This document shows positions 12,837-16,962 of a stretch of 16,962 nt of DNA, in pieces. Numbering within the stretch: position 1 is the stretch's first letter; each line of letters begins with the position of its first letter. A program made the position numbers and the translations under genes. Location: positions 1-16,962 of the forward strand of contig JAPLMG010000198.1 in NCBI GenBank assembly GCA_026387165.1. Reading direction: 5' to 3'. The notes beneath the pieces are model-generated. The model ran no database searches, was not told the origin of the DNA, and saw only the letters and a program-made list of their open reading frames with translations. Source of the DNA: Candidatus Omnitrophota bacterium (GTDB taxonomy: Bacteria; Omnitrophota; Gorgyraeia; 2-01-FULL-45-10).

Positions 12837-12847
12837 AAGAGGGTTGT

Positions 12848-14122
12848 ATGATAGTTGTTAAAGGCGGCGTAACCGCGCCGAAAGGTTTTTTGGCGAGCGG
12901 AGTTAAGGCCGGGATAAAAAGATCGGGCAGAGCCGATCTGGCGCTTCTTTATTCCGAAGTTCCTGCCGTGGCGGCGGCCGCTTTTACAACCAACAGGTTT
13001 CAGGCGTCACCTATTAAGGTGAGCAGGATTCATCTTAAGAATAAAGAGCATCAGGCGATAATAGTGAATAGCGGCAACGCAAATTGCGCCAATGGCAGGA
13101 TAGGAGACAGAGATGCTCTGAAGATGACCGAGTTTATCGGGAAGGCCCTATTGCTGGATAATAGGGAAGTCCTGGTGGCATCAACCGGCATCATAGGCGT
13201 CTATTTGCCGCTGGAAAAGATAGAAAAGGCTGTACCGGAACTTATAGAGGGGCTGTCCGGGACCAAAGGTGCCTGTTTCGCCGGGGCCATAATGACGACC
13301 GACACTATGAAGAAGGAATTGGCCGTTAAGGTAAAACTCGGCAAGGCTGCCGTCACGATAGGCGGGGCGTGTAAAGGCGTGGGCATGATATATCCCGACA
13401 TGAAGACCGAGGGACATCCTTCGGCTTCGCTCAGGATAGTCCCGAGCAAGCGAAAGCGCGTCGAGGGACACGCTACGATGCTATGCTTTATTTCTACGGA
13501 TGCGGCGATAACAAAGAGAATGCTCGGTGCGTCGCTGGACGAGGCAATAGGCGGCTCATTCAACATGATATCGGTGGACGGTGACATGAGCACGAACGAC
13601 TCATGTTTTATAATAGCTAACGGGTTGGCGGAAAATAGAGAGATAAATGACAAGGGCGGCGATTACCGAAAATTTACGAAGGCGCTGAAATTCGTAACGG
13701 GTGAACTCGCCAAGCAGTTGGCGCGGGACGGAGAGGGCGCCACTAAGTTCATAGAGATCTCCGTAACCGGCGCCAAAAGTGAGTTGGACGCGAAAGCGAT
13801 CGCCAGGAAGATATCGACATCGAATCTCCTGAAATGCGCCGTGTGCGGTGAAGACCCGAATTGGGGCAGGATCGTTGCCGCGGCAGGCTCAAGCGGGGTC
13901 AGCTTCGACCCGGATAAGGTCGATCTCTATCTGGGCAGCTTAAAGGCCCTTTCGAACGGCATGAGCGTTAAAGGCCTTGATAAAGATAAGGCGCACAAAT
14001 TGTTTACAAAGAGAGATGTCTATATTAAAGTGGATCTGAAGAGCGGCCTTCATAAAGCCACGGCGTGGACCTGTGACTTCTCCAGGGAGTATGTAGCGAT
14101 AAATTCGAAGTACAGCACGTAA
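12848..14122 (+). CDS. argJ: Glutamate N-acetyltransferase (ornithine acetyltransferase), with an in-frame repeat insertion at the cleavage site
   Basis: ArgJ moves the acetyl group from N-acetylornithine to glutamate, which recycles it and closes the cyclic arginine pathway. Some members also use acetyl-CoA. The precursor cuts itself between Ala and Thr in KGxGMIxPNMATML, and the Thr is the nucleophile. Here the motif is split. KGVGMIYPDM ends at residue 185, an extra 23 residues (186-208, bases 13403-13471) follow, and A209-T210-M-L resumes normally. The total of 424 residues minus 23 gives the usual length of about 400. Other landmarks fit: VNSGNANCANG, STGIIGVYLPL, TTDTMKKE, VDGDMSTNDS, GEDPNWGRI and the C-terminal TAWTCDFSREYVAINSKYST. 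The start is ATG 12848 behind AGAGGG. Confidence 0.95.
   Translation: MIVVKGGVTAPKGFLASGVKAGIKRSGRADLALLYSEVPAVAAAAFTTNRFQASPIKVSRIHLKNKEHQAIIVNSGNANCANGRIGDRDALKMTEFIGKALLLDNREVLVASTGIIGVYLPLEKIEKAVPELIEGLSGTKGACFAGAIMTTDTMKKELAVKVKLGKAAVTIGGACKGVGMIYPDMKTEGHPSASLRIVPSKRKRVEGHATMLCFISTDAAITKRMLGASLDEAIGGSFNMISVDGDMSTNDSCFIIANGLAENREINDKGGDYRKFTKALKFVTGELAKQLARDGEGATKFIEISVTGAKSELDAKAIARKISTSNLLKCAVCGEDPNWGRIVAAAGSSGVSFDPDKVDLYLGSLKALSNGMSVKGLDKDKAHKLFTKRDVYIKVDLKSGLHKATAWTCDFSREYVAINSKYST
13403..13471 (+). repeat. Palindromic repeat of family D inserted in frame within argJ
   Basis: The extra 69 nt hold CATCCTTCGGCTTCGCTCAGG and CCCGAGCAAGCG...GTCGAGGGACA. Read on the other strand, these give the family D words TCCTGAGCGAAGCCGAAGGAT and CCCTCGAC...GCTCGGGA. 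An 8-bp direct repeat, GAGGGACA, occurs at 13409-13416 and 13463-13470. Length is a multiple of three and the frame is open, so ArgJ is extended and not interrupted. The exact ends are uncertain by a few bases. Confidence 0.8.
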
Positions 14123-14143
14123 ATATGAAGCGAAACCATTTTT

Positions 14144-14221
14144 GTCATTGCGAGCGGCCTTTAGGTGAGCGAAGCAATCTAATTTGGGATTGCTTCGGGC
14201 GCTTCGTGCCCTCGCAATGAC
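14144..14221. repeat. Palindromic intergenic repeat, family F (GTCATTGCGAG...CTCGCAATGAC)
   Basis: Outer arms GTCATTGCGAG (14144-14154) and CTCGCAATGAC (14211-14221) are perfectly complementary. Inner arms GAAGCAATC (14171-14179) and GATTGCTTC (14188-14196) are also complementary. The element fills the argJ-argB gap and ends 10 bases before the argB ATG, so the ribosome-binding site (GAGAGG) comes right after it. This repeat type is known from many environmental bacterial genomes. Confidence 0.9.
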
Positions 14222-14231
14222 GAGAGGTTTT

Positions 14232-15089
14232 ATGAGAGAAGCCATTAAGAAGAGCGAAGTGCTTATAGAGGCGCTTCCTTATATAAAGAGATTTTTCGAA
14301 AAAGTCGTCGTCATTAAATACGGCGGCGCCGCGGTAGACGAGAACGGCATTGACAGATCGGTTCTCGAAGATATAGTATTCATGAACTACGCCGGCATGA
14401 AGCCCATACTCGTTCATGGGGGCGGGCCTTTGATATCGAAGTTCATGAAGAAGGCGGGCATAGAGCCCAGATTTATAGCGGGTAGACGTGTAACGGACAA
14501 GGAGTCGATCTATATAATAGATAAAGCTCTCCATTCGATCAATCAGCAGATAGTCAAGACCCTGAAAGAGCTTGGCACCAAGGCATTTGGATTGAGCGGC
14601 AGAGAGAACGGCCTGATCAAAGTAAAGAAGCTGCAAGGCGGCGAAGCGGACTTAGGGTTTGTAGGTGAGGTTACATCCGTTGACGCTACGGTGGTAAGGC
14701 AATTGATCGAAGACAATATAATACCGGTCATATATCCGCTGGGTATAGGCAGGGATAGGAATCTATATAATGTGAATGCTGATGATGTGGCGAGTGAGAT
14801 CGCGGTGGCGTTGAAGGCCGAGAAGTTCGTGCTCCTTACGAATGTCCGGGGGATAATGAAGGATAAAACGGATCCTCGGACGCTCTATAATACGATTACG
14901 GTTGGCGATATAAGTAAGCTGATAAAGAACAAGACTGTTAACTCGGGGATGATCCCGAAGGCGATCTCTTGTGTAAACGCGATAAAAGGCGGAGTTAAGA
15001 AGGCGCATATACTTGATGCGGGCATTCCGCACGCTCTTCTTTTGGAAATATTTACCGATGAAGGTATCGGTACGGAAATCGTAAAATAG
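14232..15089 (+). CDS. argB: Acetylglutamate kinase, arginine-sensitive type by its N-terminus
   Basis: ArgB phosphorylates N-acetylglutamate, the committed step when ArgJ supplies the acetyl group. The protein has 285 residues. It shows VVIKYGGAAVDE, PILVHGGGPLISK, GRRVTDKESI, FGLSGRENGLI, VGEVTSVD, YNVNADDVASEIA, LLTNVRGIM and SGMIPKAISCVNAIKGGV, typical of the amino acid kinase family. An N-terminal helix of about 25 residues (MREAIKKSEVLIEALPYIKRF) precedes the kinase fold. Such a helix is a feature of hexameric, arginine-inhibited enzymes, so feedback control is likely. I chose ATG 14232 with GAGAGG 4 nt upstream. The 16 open codons before it lie in the palindromic repeat. argD follows after 30 bases. 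Confidence 0.96.
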   Translation: MREAIKKSEVLIEALPYIKRFFEKVVVIKYGGAAVDENGIDRSVLEDIVFMNYAGMKPILVHGGGPLISKFMKKAGIEPRFIAGRRVTDKESIYIIDKALHSINQQIVKTLKELGTKAFGLSGRENGLIKVKKLQGGEADLGFVGEVTSVDATVVRQLIEDNIIPVIYPLGIGRDRNLYNVNADDVASEIAVALKAEKFVLLTNVRGIMKDKTDPRTLYNTITVGDISKLIKNKTVNSGMIPKAISCVNAIKGGVKKAHILDAGIPHALLLEIFTDEGIGTEIVK

Positions 15090-15119
15090 CTGTAAGCTAA
15101 AGAAGGAGAGACGCAAGAA

Positions 15120-16304
15120 GTGAGCAAAACTGAGAAAGTAGTTCAGTTATATGACAAGTACATCATGTGCACCTACAAGAGAGTGCCGTTTTGCCTTGAG
15201 AGGGCAAGAGGTGCCAAGGTTTGGGATATTGACGGAAAGGCGTATCTTGATTTCTTTCCGGGCTGGGCGGTATCCGGCATAGGCCATTGCCATCCTATGG
15301 TAAGCAGCGCCGTAGCGAAACAGGCGAAAAAGCTGATGCATGTCTCGAATAACTATTACTCCCAACTGCAGGGACTATTGGCTAAAAAGATAATCGAGGA
15401 GTCGTTCAAAGGTAAAGTTTTCTTCGCGAATTCAGGCGCCGAAGCCAACGAGGCGGCGGTGAAACTTGCGAGACTTTATGGCCATGACAAAGGTAAATAT
15501 CAGATCATAACGATGCTGAAGTCTTTCCACGGAAGGACTCTCGGAATGATAGCCGCGACAGGGCAGGACAAGGTGAAGAAGGGCTTTGAGCCCATTCCGG
15601 AAGGTTTCGTGCATATACCGTTCAATGATATAGAGGCGCTTAAGGAAGCGATCACGGATAAGACAGCGGCGGTGATGTTCGAGCCGATACAGTGCGAAGG
15701 CGGGATAAATATCGCGACCGGAGAATACATGAAAGAGGTAAGAAAAATTTGTGACGAAAAAGATATATTGATGATCTTAGATGAGGTCCAGACGGGGATG
15801 GGCAGGACCGGCAAAATGTTCTGCTTCAAGAATTACGGCGTAACGCCGGATGTCATGACGCTCGCCAAAGCGATCGGCGGAGGAGTCCCGATAGGCGTAT
15901 GCGTGGCTTCCGAGAAGTTCCAGGATGTGCTTACGCCCGGGACGCATGCGTCCACGTTCGGAGGCTCGCCGCTTGTATCGGCAGCGGCGCTTGCGGTATT
16001 CGAGGCGATAAAGAAAGAGAATCTGCTCGAGAATACGAAAAGACAAGGCGCCTATTTAACAAAAAAATTAAAAGCGTTAAAAAAGAAGTACCATTTTATA
16101 AAAGAGATCAGGTCCATGGGGCTCGTGATAGGCGTTGAGCTTAGTGCGGAGGGGGAGAGCATATACAGCAAGTGTCTTGAAGAGGGCCTGCTTATAAATT
16201 GCACTCAAGGGAACGTCTTGAGGATAATGCCCCCAATGAATGTGACAAGGCTTGAGATAGATAAAGCTGTCTCCATACTCGATAAGGTATTGGCAAAAGC
16301 ATAG
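15120..16304 (+). CDS. argD: Acetylornithine aminotransferase (PLP-dependent)
   Basis: ArgD transfers an amino group from glutamate to N-acetylglutamate semialdehyde, giving N-acetylornithine. Related activity on succinyl-diaminopimelate in lysine synthesis is common in the family. The protein has 394 residues from GTG 15120, with AGGAG about 11 nt upstream. It shows GAKVWDIDGKAYLDFFPGWAVSGIGHCHP, FFANSGAEANEAAVKLAR, SFHGRTLG, MFEPIQCEGG, ILDEVQTGMGRTGK and TLAKAIGGGVPIG with the PLP Lys at K250, then HASTFGGSPL. All are class III aminotransferase landmarks. The motif set and the arg neighbours make ArgD the best call over other class III enzymes. argF starts 16 bases after the stop. Confidence 0.96.
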   Translation: MSKTEKVVQLYDKYIMCTYKRVPFCLERARGAKVWDIDGKAYLDFFPGWAVSGIGHCHPMVSSAVAKQAKKLMHVSNNYYSQLQGLLAKKIIEESFKGKVFFANSGAEANEAAVKLARLYGHDKGKYQIITMLKSFHGRTLGMIAATGQDKVKKGFEPIPEGFVHIPFNDIEALKEAITDKTAAVMFEPIQCEGGINIATGEYMKEVRKICDEKDILMILDEVQTGMGRTGKMFCFKNYGVTPDVMTLAKAIGGGVPIGVCVASEKFQDVLTPGTHASTFGGSPLVSAAALAVFEAIKKENLLENTKRQGAYLTKKLKALKKKYHFIKEIRSMGLVIGVELSAEGESIYSKCLEEGLLINCTQGNVLRIMPPMNVTRLEIDKAVSILDKVLAKA

Positions 16305-16320
16305 AAAGAGGGGCTTAAAG

Positions 16321-16962
16321 ATGAAGAAGAAAGACCTGCTTTCAATAAGCGTTCTCTCGCCTGAATATATCGAAAGTATATTAGAGCTTGGCAGTAAGAT
16401 AAAGAAGGATAGGGCGCAGTACGCCGACTCTTTAAAGGGTAAGTCCATCGGGCTTATATTCCAGAAGCCTTCCAACAGAACGAGGGTCTCTTTTGAGATA
16501 GGCATGGTTCAGCTCGGCGGATACGCCATATATCTGGGCCCGTCAGAGATAGGCATGGGCGGCAGAGAATCGGTGAAGGATGTGGCTAAGGTCCTCTCCA
16601 GATACTTAGACTGCCTTGTCGCCAGGACTTATAAGCATGCCGATGTAGAGGATCTGGCGATGTACGCGACGGTTCCGGTGATAAACGGCCTTAGCGATTA
16701 CGCCCATCCCTGCCAGGCGTTGAGTGATATATTCACAATCAAGGAGAAGTTCGGGACCTTTAAGGGTATAACGGTCTCCTATATAGGTGATGCTAATAAC
16801 GTTCTTAATTCTCTGATGTGCGCGTGCGCTAAAGTGGGCCTCAATCTAAAGGTGGCTACCCCGGAAGGTTATGAGCCGGATAAGAAAGCAGTGGACGCCG
16901 CGAAGAAATGCGCTGTCCTGCCGGGCGCAGGATTGGAGTTTTCCCATGATCCGGAGTTATGC
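16321..16962 (+). CDS. argF: Ornithine carbamoyltransferase, N-terminal part (3' end outside window)
   Basis: ArgF joins ornithine and carbamoyl phosphate to make citrulline. The 214 visible codons run open to the window end. The start is ATG 16321 with AGAGGGG upstream. The carbamoyl-phosphate loop reads FQKPSNRTRVSFEIGM (S51-N-R-T-R55). Many OTCases have S-T-R-T-R there, so Asn52 is a variation I would flag but not call a defect. LARY-like and ARTYKHADVEDLA stretches and the second conserved motif HPCQALSD (H129-P-C-Q) are intact, and VSYIGDANNVLNSLM opens the ornithine-binding domain. The ornithine-binding SMG loop and C-terminus lie beyond the window. N-acetylornithine carbamoyltransferase is a less likely alternative. 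Confidence 0.93.
   Translation, partial: MKKKDLLSISVLSPEYIESILELGSKIKKDRAQYADSLKGKSIGLIFQKPSNRTRVSFEIGMVQLGGYAIYLGPSEIGMGGRESVKDVAKVLSRYLDCLVARTYKHADVEDLAMYATVPVINGLSDYAHPCQALSDIFTIKEKFGTFKGITVSYIGDANNVLNSLMCACAKVGLNLKVATPEGYEPDKKAVDAAKKCAVLPGAGLEFSHDPELC

Noticed and set aside
13181..13653. Open frames on the minus strand, here and opposite most other genes
   Set aside because: They lie opposite well-conserved genes, have no recognisable domains and no ribosome-binding sites, and follow from the codon bias of the + strand.
14184..14231. 16 extra N-terminal codons of argB
   Set aside because: They lie in the family F palindrome. ATG 14232 has its own ribosome-binding site and the family's N-terminus.
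16471..16485. Defective carbamoyl-phosphate motif in ArgF (SNRTR instead of STRTR)
   Set aside because: The rest of the loop and HPCQ are intact, and I believe the Asn variant occurs in other ornithine carbamoyltransferases, so it does not indicate loss of function.

Overview
All genes found in this roughly 17 kb window lie on the + strand. The content is chromosomal housekeeping from a Gram-negative-type bacterium that makes its own amino acids and carries type IV pilin-like genes. No mobile-element transposase, phage gene, CRISPR array or RNA gene was found. The mix of genes and the many short palindromic repeats suggest a lineage known mainly from metagenomes, and Candidatus Omnitrophota is my best guess. 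That taxonomic guess is inference, because nothing in the window identifies the organism.

Layout. (1) 1-4415: the 3' end of leuA, then aroE, a prepilin peptidase (pilD type), aroC and aroK. This is leucine and shikimate/chorismate synthesis with the pilin-processing enzyme in between. (2) 4412-6600: a tightly overlapping run of two small membrane proteins, a membrane-anchored diguanylate cyclase and truA. (3) 6601-7541: a small Cys-containing membrane protein and a HAD-family phosphatase. (4) 7542-10385: a repeat-filled gap with a promoter-like site, then a minor-pilin cluster (PilV-like, PilW-like, and a PilX-like pilin fused to a DUF1566 domain) and a secreted DUF1566 paralogue. (5) 10386-11587: terminator, structured leader, rplM, a damaged rpsI and a strong terminator. 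(6) 11588-16962: argC-argJ-argB-argD-argF, an arginine pathway from N-acetylglutamate to citrulline, with ArgJ recycling the acetyl group. argF is cut by the window end.

The strongest signals are these. A palindromic repeat of the 'CCCTTCGACA...CTCAGGG' type sits between genes and also appears in frame inside two conserved enzymes. In TruA it adds about 23 residues. In ArgJ it adds about 23 residues directly in front of the Ala-Thr self-cleavage site. This resembles the Rickettsia palindromic elements that occur inside protein genes. The rpsI gene has lost the segment encoding the S9 signature and is frameshifted at the junction. truA lacks any usual start codon at its expected 5' end and seems to begin with ACG. 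The rplM start region pairs with a sequence about 85 nt upstream, as in ribosomal-protein autoregulatory leaders. The two DUF1566 genes are recent duplicates whose 3' ends differ sharply and are rich in NNC codons, a pattern expected of diversity-generating retroelement targets, although no reverse transcriptase or template repeat is present here.

At least six families of short, mostly palindromic repeats occupy nearly every gap that is not a gene overlap. The gaps of the aroK-truA run and of argB-argD-argF are free of them, which suggests that those genes are co-transcribed and closely spaced.
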